64,000 nt of DNA, taken from Mesorhizobium terrae. GTDB lineage: Bacteria > Pseudomonadota > Alphaproteobacteria > Rhizobiales > Rhizobiaceae. The first letter of the stretch is position 1, and the number at the start of each line of letters is the position of its first letter. This document shows, piece by piece, positions 55,413-64,000 of this stretch. The notes below the pieces were generated by a model, which was not told the origin of the DNA, did no database searches, and saw nothing but the letters and a program-made list of their open reading frames with translations. The position numbers and the translations under genes were made by a program. The DNA is taken from the NCBI RefSeq assembly GCF_008727715.1, contig NZ_CP044218.1:2108001-2172000 (forward strand). The letters run 5' to 3'.

Positions 55413-56389
55413 TCATCCACCCAGGCCTTGCGGTTCTTGGCAACCTCTTCTGGGCTGAAGATCAAGGTCTTGGCCGGCTTCACCAGCTTGTCGAAGGCCG
55501 GGTTGAGAGGCTTGTCCATCTTGCCGGCCGGGAACATCCAATTGGTTTCGGGAACGACGTCCTGGAACTTCGGGCCGGTCATGAAGGCCATGAATTTCTG
55601 GGACAGCGGGTTCTTGGCGCCAGTGGTGGTGATGCCGGCGACTTCGATCTGCAGATAGTGGCCTTCGGAGAAGGAAGCGGCCTGATAGCGGTCGGTCTTT
55701 TCGGCAACCATGTGGTAGGCCGGCGAGGTGGTGTAGGAAAGCACCATCGGCGCTTCGCCCTTGGTGAACAGGCCGTAGGCTTCGCTCCATCCCGGCGTGA
55801 CCGTGAGCACGCGACCCTTCAACTTGGCCCAGGCCTCCGGCGCCTTGTCGCCATAGACGGCCTTTACCCACAACAGCAAGCCGAGGCCCGGCGTCGAGGT
55901 GCGCGGGTCCTGGATGGCGATTTTCTGCGAAGCATCGCCCTCGACCAATTCCTTGAGGCTGGCCGGCGGCGTCTTCAACTTCTCGGTGTCATAGACGACG
56001 GCGAAATAGCCGTAGTCGTAAGGCGCGAATGTATCGTCGGCCCAGCCGCCCGGCACGTCGACCGTTGCGATCGTGCCGTGTGGGACGAACAGCCCGCTCG
56101 CCTTGGCGTCGGCCGTCAGATTGGTGTCGAGACCAAGCACGATGTCGGCCTTGGTCGCGGCACCTTCCAGCTTGACGCGGTTGAGCAGGGCGACGCCGTC
56201 GGCAACCGAGACGAAATCGACTTCGCAGCCACACTCTTCCTCGAAAGCCTTCTTCACCTGCGGGCCTGGCCCCCATTCGGCGGTGAAGCTCTCATAGGTG
56301 TAGATAGTCAGCTTGTCCTTGGCCGCGGCCGGCAGTGTGGCGGCAGCAAGGGTGAGAGCCGGGATCAGGACTGACAGAATTTTGCGCAT
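55388..56389 (-). CDS. thiB: Thiamine ABC transporter substrate-binding protein ThiB
   Basis: A 333-residue periplasmic protein that binds thiamine, thiamine phosphate and TPP. The signal peptide is [20 protein letters not shown] with cleavage after AAA. The mature part has [51 protein letters not shown] and [20 protein letters not shown], all typical of ThiB. The start at 56389 follows AGGAGG. It is the first gene after the TPP riboswitch. Confidence 0.95.
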   Translation of the reverse strand: MRKILSVLIPALTLAAATLPAAAKDKLTIYTYESFTAEWGPGPQVKKAFEEECGCEVDFVSVADGVALLNRVKLEGAATKADIVLGLDTNLTADAKASGLFVPHGTIATVDVPGGWADDTFAPYDYGYFAVVYDTEKLKTPPASLKELVEGDASQKIAIQDPRTSTPGLGLLLWVKAVYGDKAPEAWAKLKGRVLTVTPGWSEAYGLFTKGEAPMVLSYTTSPAYHMVAEKTDRYQAASFSEGHYLQIEVAGITTTGAKNPLSQKFMAFMTGPKFQDVVPETNWMFPAGKMDKPLNPAFDKLVKPAKTLIFSPEEVAKNRKAWVDEWLSVMSK

Positions 56390-56442
56390 CGACGCCTCCT
56401 TCATTCGTGTGACAGGAGAGTTGGCGCCTTTGGCTAAGCGTC

Positions 56443-56537
56443 TAATCCCTCCGCCGGTACAAGCCGGATCAGGTTCAGCGGGTTGGCTTAGCGCCTCTCA
56501 GCCGTTCCGCGAAAACCGCGACCCGGCACCCCGTTAG
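56443..56537 (-). promoter_or_regulatory. TPP riboswitch (THI element) upstream of thiBPQ
   Basis: On the minus strand the sequence runs CTAACGGGGTGCC ... GGCTGAGAGG ... ACCCGCTGAACCTGATCC ... GTACCGGCGGAGGGATTAG, containing every conserved block of the TPP aptamer, with CTAA/TTAG closing stem P1. It ends about 50 bases before the thiB start. Thiamine pyrophosphate should switch off the transporter, probably by hiding the ribosome binding site or by early termination; no clear terminator is visible. Confidence 0.96.
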
Positions 56538-56663
56538 AGCGGCAAAAGACATAGAGCGGGCCTGCGCGGGGTGCAAGCCTTAGTTTGCCGGGGCGGATCG
56601 AACGTCGCGCGGGCGCTGGCATGGACTTCCGTTTCCGCATGGGGGCTGGTAAGGGCGACGCCC

Positions 56664-57311
56664 ATGAGCACTTTCACCCTTTTGCTCGGCGGCGAGCTCG
56701 TTCGTACGCCACGGCTCGATATCCAGACTGCCGGTACGCGCGTGATCGCTGCGGATTCCGGTATTCGTCATGCGGATATGCTGGGGTTGCTGCCGGAACT
56801 TTGGGTGGGGGATTTCGATTCCGCACCGGCCAACCTGCCGCCGCATCTGGCCAAGGTGCCGCAGGAACGATTTCCGGCCGAGAAGGACAAGACCGACGGC
56901 GAGCTCGCCGTGGCGATTGCCCGGCAAAGCGGTGCCACGAAACTGATCCTGGTCGGCGCATTCGGCGGCGCCCGGGCCGACCACGCCTTTCTCCATCTGG
57001 CGCTGGCGGTAAGGCTGGCCGAGGAAGGCATCGACGTGCTTTTGACCAGCGGCGCACAGGAAGGCGTTCCGTTGCTGCCTGGCCATGCCGCCAGGTTCGA
57101 CTATGCCGACGATACGCTGTTTTCGGTGCTCGGCTTTTCGGAACTCACCGGCCTTACCATCAAGGGTGCGAAATGGCCGCTGAACGATATCGAAATGGCC
57201 TTCGGTTCGTCCCTGACCATCTCCAACGCGGTGAAAGGCGAGCTCGAAATCTCGTTTGGCAGTGGCCGGGCGTTGTTGCTTGCCCATCCGTTCCCCTTGC
57301 CTGAAACCTGA
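56664..57311 (+). CDS. thiN: Thiamine pyrophosphokinase
   Basis: A 215-residue enzyme that converts thiamine and ATP to TPP. VIAADSGIRHADMLGLLPEL, WVGDFDS, FPAEKDKTDGELAVAIA and VGAFGGARADHAFLHLALAV are the conserved catalytic blocks, and the C-terminal beta domain contains FSVLGFSELTGLTIKGAKW. The start at 56664 follows AAGGG. It is divergent from thiBPQ: uptake and activation genes lie back to back, but the riboswitch covers only the transporter side. The next gene starts 15 bases after its stop. Confidence 0.94.
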   Translation: MSTFTLLLGGELVRTPRLDIQTAGTRVIAADSGIRHADMLGLLPELWVGDFDSAPANLPPHLAKVPQERFPAEKDKTDGELAVAIARQSGATKLILVGAFGGARADHAFLHLALAVRLAEEGIDVLLTSGAQEGVPLLPGHAARFDYADDTLFSVLGFSELTGLTIKGAKWPLNDIEMAFGSSLTISNAVKGELEISFGSGRALLLAHPFPLPET

Positions 57312-57326
57312 GAGCCGAAAGCAGAC

Positions 57327-59141
57327 ATGGCCCCGCCGCTTCTTAATCTTACCGGCATCAAACTGACGTTTGGCGGTACGCCGCTGCTCGACGGTGCGGA
57401 ACTCGTCGCCGCCCCCGGCGACAAGATCGCGCTGGTTGGCCGCAATGGTTCGGGCAAGTCGACGCTGCTCAAGATCGCCGCCGGCATGATCGAACCGCAG
57501 GACGGCGAGCTGTTCCGGCAGCCGAGCGCCACCATACGCTACCTACCGCAAATGCCCGACATGGACGGTTTTGCTACCGTGCGCGCTTATGTCGAAGCAG
57601 GGCTCGGCCCGGCCGACGACCCGCATCGCGCCACCTATCTGATGGAGCATCTGGGTCTCACCGGCGAGGAACGGCCCGCCGATCTCTCCGGCGGCGAGGC
57701 GCGCCGCGCGGCATTGGCCCGCGTAATGGCGCCGGAGCCGGATATCCTTTTGCTCGATGAACCCACCAACCATCTCGACCTCGCCGTCATCGAATGGCTG
57801 GAAGAAGAGCTGGCGCGCACGTCGTCGGCGCTGATCGTCATTTCCCACGACCGGCGTTTCCTGCAGCGCGTATCGCGCGCGACAGTCTGGCTCGATCGCG
57901 GCCAGACACGCCGCCTGGACAAAGGCTTTGCGCACTTCGAGGAATGGCGCGACCAAGTGCTCGAGGAGGAAGAGCGCGACCAACATAAGCTCGGCCGACA
58001 AATCGTGCGCGAGGAACACTGGCTGCGTTATGGCGTGACGGCGCGCCGCAAGCGCAATATGCGGCGCCTTGGCGAGTTGCAAACGATGCGCCAGCGCTTC
58101 CGCAGCCATCGCGGCGCCGAAGGCACGGCGACACTGGTGGCGAGCGACGCCGCCGAATCCGGCAAGCTGGTGATCGAGGCCAAGAATATCGACAAGAGCT
58201 TCGGCGACCTTACCGTCGTGAAAGGGTTCTCGACCCGCATCCAGCGCGGTGATCGCGTCGGTCTCGTCGGCCCCAATGGCGCGGGCAAGACCACGCTCCT
58301 GAAAATGCTGACCGGAGAACTCGCGCCCGATGCCGGTTCGGTGCGGCTGGGTGTCAATCTGGAGATCGCCACGCTCGACCAGAAGCGCGAGGCCGTCAGC
58401 CCGGATGAAACATTGGCGCATTACCTGACCGACGGGCGCGGCGAGAACCTCGTCATCAACGGCGAACAGCGCCATGTCGTGTCCTATATGAAGGACTTTC
58501 TGTTCAAGCCGGAACAGGCGCGCACGCCGGTGCGCGAGCTTTCCGGCGGCGAACGGGCGCGGCTGCTTCTCGCCCGCGTGTTGGCGCGGCCCGCCAATCT
58601 TCTGGTGCTGGACGAGCCGACCAACGATCTCGACATGGAGACGCTGGAGCTGCTGCAGGAGCTGGTGGCGGGTTTCGCCGGCACTGTCATCCTGGTCAGC
58701 CACGATCGCGATTTCCTCGATCGTACCGTGACCAGCATCATCGCGCCGGACGGTGGCGGCCGCTGGGTCGAATATGCTGGTGGTTATTCGGACATGCTGG
58801 CCCAGCGCGGCGGCACCAAGCTGGAGGACCGCAAGGCGCGCAACAAGTCTGCTGCCGACCCGGCTGCCGAAAAGCCGCGCGCCGAGGTCTCGAAAGAGCC
58901 GGCGAAAAAACTCTCCTTCAAGCAGAAGTTCGCCCTGGAAAGCCTGCCGAAGAAGATCGAGGCGGTGACGGCTTCGATCGCGAGGCTCGAGAACAACATC
59001 GCCGATCCAGCCTATTATGAGCGCGACCCGACCGGGTTCCAGAAAACCATCGCCGCTCTCGACAAGGAGCGTGTGACGCTGGCTGCGCTCGAGGAAGAAT
59101 GGCTCGAGCTGGAGATGCTGCGCGAGGAGCTGGAAGGCTGA
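57327..59141 (+). CDS. ABC-F family ATPase, Uup-like
   Basis: A 604-residue soluble protein with two ABC ATPase domains. The first has GRNGSGKST, LSGGEARRAALARVMAPEPD and LLLDEPTNHLDL; the second has GPNGAGKTT, LSGGERARLLLARVLARPAN and LVLDEPTNDLDM. Between them is the linker (about residues 220-280, EEERDQHKLGRQIVREEHWL, YGVTARRKRNMRRLGELQ) that in ABC-F proteins reaches into the ribosomal E or P site. A C-terminal coiled coil (about 530-604, KKIEAVTASIARLENNIADP) places it with Uup. No membrane segments are present. Role in translation is inferred from the family. Confidence 0.92.
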   Translation: MAPPLLNLTGIKLTFGGTPLLDGAELVAAPGDKIALVGRNGSGKSTLLKIAAGMIEPQDGELFRQPSATIRYLPQMPDMDGFATVRAYVEAGLGPADDPHRATYLMEHLGLTGEERPADLSGGEARRAALARVMAPEPDILLLDEPTNHLDLAVIEWLEEELARTSSALIVISHDRRFLQRVSRATVWLDRGQTRRLDKGFAHFEEWRDQVLEEEERDQHKLGRQIVREEHWLRYGVTARRKRNMRRLGELQTMRQRFRSHRGAEGTATLVASDAAESGKLVIEAKNIDKSFGDLTVVKGFSTRIQRGDRVGLVGPNGAGKTTLLKMLTGELAPDAGSVRLGVNLEIATLDQKREAVSPDETLAHYLTDGRGENLVINGEQRHVVSYMKDFLFKPEQARTPVRELSGGERARLLLARVLARPANLLVLDEPTNDLDMETLELLQELVAGFAGTVILVSHDRDFLDRTVTSIIAPDGGGRWVEYAGGYSDMLAQRGGTKLEDRKARNKSAADPAAEKPRAEVSKEPAKKLSFKQKFALESLPKKIEAVTASIARLENNIADPAYYERDPTGFQKTIAALDKERVTLAALEEEWLELEMLREELEG

Positions 59142-59287
59142 GCCGTCGCTAGGCCCGGCGGTGGGACTACGGTCGGTCTCCCGTTCTTTTCATCCAATCC
59201 GGCATTGATTTCTATGGGGCTGATCGTGCTACGCTTGGCGTGTCGGGTTGCCGATGCACTGCGTTCGATCGATGGAGGAAATGGCTC

Positions 59288-59599
59288 ATGAAGGAATCGA
59301 CCGGATGGCGTCATATGTCGAGCGCGCCCAGGGATGGCAGCCGCATCCTCGTCACGGTCAGGTCATCGGAGCAGGGCCCTGCTGAAGTGGATGTCGCCTT
59401 TTGGGCGCGGGCGGACCAGTACGGAATGGAAGGCTGGCGCGCCAATGATTCCTATCCGGGCCATATGATCGAATATGCCGATCCGGAGCTCAAATGCTGG
59501 ATGGCCCTGCCAAGCGCCAATGCCGCCGCCAGCACCGTGGCCGACATGCCCACGCCCTGGGAAGGCAGCGAAGAAGAACTCCATGGTTCTGGTATCTAG
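59288..59599 (+). CDS. Small hypothetical protein (tryptophan-rich)
   Basis: A 103-residue soluble protein: MKESTGWRHMSSAPRDGSRI, LVTVRSSEQGPAEVDVAFWA, MEGWRANDSYPGHMIEYADP, LKCWMALPSA. The 'M-x-SAPRDGSRILVTVR...GWRA' pattern is shared by many small rhizobial hypothetical proteins, but I know no function. GGAGG lies 10 bases upstream of the ATG at 59288. Codon use matches genuine genes here. Confidence 0.7.
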   Translation: MKESTGWRHMSSAPRDGSRILVTVRSSEQGPAEVDVAFWARADQYGMEGWRANDSYPGHMIEYADPELKCWMALPSANAAASTVADMPTPWEGSEEELHGSGI

Positions 59600-59696
59600 G
59601 CCGACTTTCCCGCCTTGGGTTCCAGCACCAGCCGCTGCTCATGCTTAACGATTGGTGTTCGTATCCGGTCTGACGTGTAACCACGTTTTTCAGTAT

Positions 59697-59767
59697 ATTA
59701 TGAAGCTCTTTCATAATCCTGTGACGTCGGTATAGCCTGATACAAGTTGGAAGAGCAGCTTGTATCA
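59697..59767. promoter_or_regulatory. Two perfect inverted repeats upstream of the DUF2865 gene
   Basis: ATTATGAA-gctct-TTCATAAT (59697-59717) and TGATACAAG-N12-CTTGTATCA (59738-59767) lie in tandem in the 182-base gap, the second only 14 bases before the ATG. The region is AT-rich compared with its surroundings. They could be operators, or the second could be an mRNA hairpin affecting translation. Confidence 0.55.
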
Positions 59768-59781
59768 AGGCGTAATCACGA

Positions 59782-60747
59782 ATGCGAATTCTTGAAACTG
59801 GCGTGAACAGCGGTACGCGATCTGGCCGCTTGCTTTTTTCCAACTCCAATAGATCTGCCAGAGGACGGTGGTTTGCATCCATTGTGGTCGCGCTCCTCGC
59901 ATTCGTCACCGTGCCGACTTCCGTGGCATTGGCAGATGAGTGCGCGTCGCTGGCACGCCAGATCCGCAGCAGCGGTGTAGGCGGCTCCAGCCCGGAGTCG
60001 GCGCAACTTCGGCGGCAGCTTGTGGCCATCCAGGCGTTGGAACGGCGGCGGCAATGCTCGTCCAAGAGCACCGGCGGATTTTTCAACCCCTGCGCCGATC
60101 TCGCGCGCATGCGCGAAGACGTGCTGAGGCAAATGGTGGCGAGCGGCGGCCGGCGTAGCGTCTCCGTCCTGCAAGCGCGGTACGCGGCACTTGGCTGCGC
60201 GCCCGAACGGCGCGAACGCGTGCGTGAAGCGTCTGGTCCGATGTCGATCGGTGGTGCCTCCATGCTCTACTGCGTGCGGCCTTCAGACGGCTATTTCTTC
60301 CCTGCCCCGAAATCGCAATTCGCCAAGGATGTGGAACTTCAGGAAACCGTCGACCAGTGCCGCTTTATTTGCGACGACCAGGGCATGGAGGTTTTTGCGT
60401 TGACCGACCCCAGACTGGAAACGGAGGAGATGATCTCTGTCGCCGAGCGCAAGCCCTACAAGGATTTGCAGACAGCGTTCCGTTATCGGGACGATCCGGC
60501 CTTCAAGAGTTGCGATCTCCGCCGCTACTACAGCAGGGTCAACGAGATGCGGGCGCGGACGGTTACGCCCGCCAATATGGCCAACGCGATCATTCCGCTG
60601 CCGACGGAGAAGCCGGAGCGGCAGCTGCCGATCACCGCTTCGGTGGAGCCCATCAAGACGCTTGAGCCCATGGCTTTGATGGAACAGCCGGCACCCGCCG
60701 GCAAATCGGTCCGCAGCGTCGGTCCGGCTTTTTTGCCGGACCCGTGA
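59782..60747 (+). CDS. DUF2865 family exported protein
   Basis: A 321-residue protein. A hydrophobic segment WFASIVVALLAFVTVPTSVA after a 30-residue polar N-terminus is a signal peptide, with cleavage near LADEC. The mature part has ECASLARQIRSSG and then the DUF2865 core: YCVRPSDGYFFPAPKSQFAK, QETVDQCRFICDDQGMEVFA, AFRYRDDPAFKSC. It is rich in conserved cysteines, which suggests disulfides in the periplasm. A proline-rich tail follows. Function is unknown; the family is found mainly in Rhizobiales. Confidence 0.82.
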   Translation: MRILETGVNSGTRSGRLLFSNSNRSARGRWFASIVVALLAFVTVPTSVALADECASLARQIRSSGVGGSSPESAQLRRQLVAIQALERRRQCSSKSTGGFFNPCADLARMREDVLRQMVASGGRRSVSVLQARYAALGCAPERRERVREASGPMSIGGASMLYCVRPSDGYFFPAPKSQFAKDVELQETVDQCRFICDDQGMEVFALTDPRLETEEMISVAERKPYKDLQTAFRYRDDPAFKSCDLRRYYSRVNEMRARTVTPANMANAIIPLPTEKPERQLPITASVEPIKTLEPMALMEQPAPAGKSVRSVGPAFLPDP

Positions 60748-60796
60748 CGGACCTCGCCTTTGGGCCGGCGCAGCGGCCGTCGGCACGCTGTTTCGA

Positions 60797-62596
60797 TTAT
60801 CCCGAGGTCTTCGCCTGCCAGGCCTTCATCGCCTCGTCGAAGATCTTTTCGCCCGGCAGCCCCTTTTCCATCGTCAGCAAGGCACGGCGGCCGGATTTGT
60901 AGACGACGGGGATGTCGATCCATTCCTGATTACGCAGGAGGGTCAAATTGGCGTCCTGGTCGGCCTTGGTATCGTTGAGCGCGACCAGGAAATAGCCGTC
61001 GGCGATCTTGGCGGGAACGCCGATCAGCGGGCTGCCGGCCTCCTGCTCGGACGTTTTCATCGCGATGCGCAGAACATTTTCGATGCCGCCGCCTTCGAAA
61101 CCCTGCGGGGTCAGGAAGATCATCTCGATGATATGGCTGGCCGGCAAGGTCTGGTCGGCATTGCGGCGGATGGTCATGCGCAGCTGCACGTCCTTGCCGG
61201 GGATGGTCACCTCGGCACGGATCGCCGGCTCGGGCGGCGCATCGCCGCCAGGCGATTCCTGCACGAGCGACCAGACGATATTGCCCGGCTGGGCCGAGCC
61301 TTCGGCCGCGCTGGTGCGTTCTTCGTAGTAGATAGCCTTCTGGCCAACCGGAATGGCTTGCGGCGCGGGTGGCGTGCTTGGCGCCGCGGTGCCTTGCGCG
61401 GCCGGCGTCGTTGTAGCGGGGGCCGCGGGATTGGCACCCGGCGTCGCGGCCGGAGGCGTCGGCTGTTGCGCCTGGGCCGGCTGTGGTTGCGTGCTGACCG
61501 GCGGTGTGGTCGGCGACGGCGTGGTCAGCGCGACGACGGACGTACCTTCGCCAACGGTGGCTGCTCCGCCGGCCCGGCCAGGATCGGTTTCCTTGCCGTC
61601 GGCCTGCAGTCGCTGCGTGAATTTCTGCGGCTCGCTGCTTTCCGGCGCTGGAGCTGGCGCTGGGGTGTTGGCTGCCGTGGCTGGTTGCGCGGGTGCGTTT
61701 GGTTTCGCCGGCGCCGCAGGGGCGGGCTTGTCGGCCGCAGTCTCGGTCTTGTTCAGACCAAACATGCCCTTGAAGGCGTCCTTGTTCAGCCAGACGCCGT
61801 AACCGCCGCCGCCCAGGACAGCGAGCGCGACGACGGCCGCGATGATGCGTCCGAAGCTGCGCTTGCGTTCCGGTTCGTCGATCTCGCCGAAGGTTTCGTC
61901 TGTAGTCTCGTCTTCGCCCGACGATGCCGCGAAATCCGAACCCCTATCGTCGCGCCCGACATTGCGGGGTGTTTCCGGGGCGAAGGCTGGCGGTGGCGTG
62001 GCCGACGATGTCTTGCCGAAATCGAAGACCGGCTTGGTCTCCGTCTTCGGCTTGGGCCAAACGGGTTCGAGGGCCGGCTTGGGGCCGGGCGCGGAGGGTT
62101 CTTGTCTCGCGGGCGGTGCCGGCGGCACAGTGTTTTGCTGAGGCCTGGATTCCGGGGCGCGTGTTTCCGCCGTAGGCCTCTGCCAGGAAGGCTGTGTCGG
62201 GCGCTCTTCGGCGCGGGCGGGTGCGGCAGGCTGGGGCTTCGCCTCGGTTTGCGACGGCGGCCAACCGGATTCGGTCTTGGTCGCCGGCCGGGCATGCGTC
62301 GGCTGGTTCCGGTTGCGGTCGATCGAGGAGAAGATGTTCTCAAGCTCGGCCAGGGGATCGAGAGCGGGGGCTGGCGCGGCCGGCGGCCTTGCATACTCCT
62401 TCTCGATGGAGGCTATCGCATCTTCCAGCGCGCGCCGCTGGCGATCGGCCACGGCAGCCGGCGGCGGCGGATTGATTGCGGCCAGCTTACTCTCGATGGT
62501 GGCGCGCGCCTTGTCATAGACTTTCGCGCGTACCTCCGGCGTCGTCTCGCCGAGGCCGTCGAGCGTTTTTTTCAGAACCGCAACGAAATCTGCCAT
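60797..62596 (-). CDS. Large proline-rich single-pass membrane protein of unknown function
   Basis: A 599-residue protein. The N-terminal 70 residues (MADFVAVLKKTLDGLGETTP, YDKARATIESKLAAINPPPP, ALEDAIASIEKEYA) are helical and conserved-looking. Residues 71-245 are Pro/Ala/Glu-rich, 251-270 form one membrane segment (IIAAVVALAVLGGGGYGVWL), and 280-430 are a second Pro/Ala/Thr-rich linker. The last 165 residues form a compact domain (YYEERTSAAEGSAQPGNIVW, AIRAEVTIPGKDVQLRMTIR, IIEMIFLTPQGFEGGGIENV). It lies directly downstream of purA on the same strand. I do not recognise the C-terminal domain. Confidence 0.8.
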   Translation of the reverse strand: MADFVAVLKKTLDGLGETTPEVRAKVYDKARATIESKLAAINPPPPAAVADRQRRALEDAIASIEKEYARPPAAPAPALDPLAELENIFSSIDRNRNQPTHARPATKTESGWPPSQTEAKPQPAAPARAEERPTQPSWQRPTAETRAPESRPQQNTVPPAPPARQEPSAPGPKPALEPVWPKPKTETKPVFDFGKTSSATPPPAFAPETPRNVGRDDRGSDFAASSGEDETTDETFGEIDEPERKRSFGRIIAAVVALAVLGGGGYGVWLNKDAFKGMFGLNKTETAADKPAPAAPAKPNAPAQPATAANTPAPAPAPESSEPQKFTQRLQADGKETDPGRAGGAATVGEGTSVVALTTPSPTTPPVSTQPQPAQAQQPTPPAATPGANPAAPATTTPAAQGTAAPSTPPAPQAIPVGQKAIYYEERTSAAEGSAQPGNIVWSLVQESPGGDAPPEPAIRAEVTIPGKDVQLRMTIRRNADQTLPASHIIEMIFLTPQGFEGGGIENVLRIAMKTSEQEAGSPLIGVPAKIADGYFLVALNDTKADQDANLTLLRNQEWIDIPVVYKSGRRALLTMEKGLPGEKIFDEAMKAWQAKTSG

Positions 62597-62626
62597 GCTT
62601 CAATCGAACCTGTCGTTCGCTTCCAG

Positions 62627-62657
62627 AGCGGGCCTTGAGCAAATCAGCCGGCCCGCT
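62627..62657. other. Inverted repeat after purA
   Basis: AGCGGGCC (62627-62634) and GGCCCGCT (62650-62657) pair perfectly around a 15-base loop, in the 74-base gap between purA and the next gene on the minus strand. There is no T-run. It may be a processing or weak termination structure. Confidence 0.4.
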
Positions 62658-62670
62658 AGGCCTTTGACAA

Positions 62671-63960
<1,290 letters not shown>

Positions 63961-64000
63961 ATCACTATCCCTTGCTGCACACCAAAAGCGGGCTGCAAAG

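Noticed and set aside
61133..62638. Plus-strand open frame of 501 codons opposite the proline-rich membrane protein
   Set aside because: Very Arg/Gly-rich translation, as expected opposite Pro/Ala-rich coding sequence. The minus-strand gene has a start, domain layout and purA linkage.

Overview
The window is chromosomal DNA of an alphaproteobacterium of the order Rhizobiales, most like Mesorhizobium and relatives. That placement is an inference. It rests on the high GC content and on an atp operon whose beta subunit has an Ala/Lys/Pro-rich N-terminal extension. It also rests on the gene order rplU-rpmA-GNAT-obgE-proB-proA-nadD-rsfS-rlmH-envC-ctpA-divergent polysaccharide deacetylase-rppH, a 1152-residue pyruvate carboxylase, a GapR (DUF2312) gene, a general-stress-type promoter in front of an rpoH2-like gene, and a DUF2865 gene. 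Almost everything is core chromosome. I see no prophage, CRISPR array, intact insertion sequence or rRNA.

Layout. 1-917: a partial NAD(P)-binding epimerase-like gene with an operator-like palindrome over its promoter, and a small membrane protein. 1164-6338: atpHAGDC (F1 part of ATP synthase), with a long imperfect inverted repeat between atpD and atpC and a clear terminator. 6459-9246: three genes that fit a non-phosphorylated L-fucose-type sugar acid pathway. 9363-10517: a membrane diguanylate cyclase. 10743-11087: a fragment of an IS5/IS427-type transposase against tRNA-Ser(CGA). 11356-24992: the core block listed above, ending in alanine racemase. 25273-27507: two small GreA/Rnk C-terminal-domain proteins and a D-amino-acid dehydrogenase. 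27549-34377: a VOC protein with an ECF-like sigma factor, a 524-base gene-free stretch rich in complementary segments, a LysR gene divergent from mmsA, a DUF2975/XRE pair, two small exported proteins, and a GntR regulator with an unusual operator array. 35193-41289: a complete branched-chain amino acid ABC transporter operon (livHMGF, DUF6867, livK) whose LivG carries a C-terminal helix-hairpin-helix domain. 41580-46519: pyc, gapR, a hypothetical gene and msrB. 46682-49038: a cystine/polar amino acid ABC transporter. 49330-52715: rpoH2-like sigma factor, a membrane protein/MarR divergent pair, and an M48 metalloprotease lipoprotein. 52999-57311: thiBPQ behind a TPP riboswitch, divergent from thiamine pyrophosphokinase. 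57327-63960: an ABC-F ATPase, small hypotheticals, DUF2865, a large proline-rich membrane-anchored protein, and purA.

Several groups work together: ATP synthesis; proline synthesis (proB-proA); NAD synthesis and ribosome maturation (nadD, rsfS, rlmH, obgE, L21, L27); cell envelope remodelling (envC, ctpA, deacetylase); D/L-alanine interconversion and oxidation (alr, dadA); valine/propionate-type catabolism (mmsA) and anaplerosis (pyc); branched-chain amino acid, cystine-type and thiamine uptake; and stress regulation (rpoH2-like with an EcfG-type promoter).

The observations most worth following are: the GntR operator array, with a strong promoter firing into a gene-free leader before liv (34395-35192); the LivG-HhH fusion; the candidate structured RNA or repeat at 28807-29011; the inverted repeat inside the atp operon; and the EcfG-type promoter of the rpoH2-like gene. 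Nothing here amounts to a proven new system.
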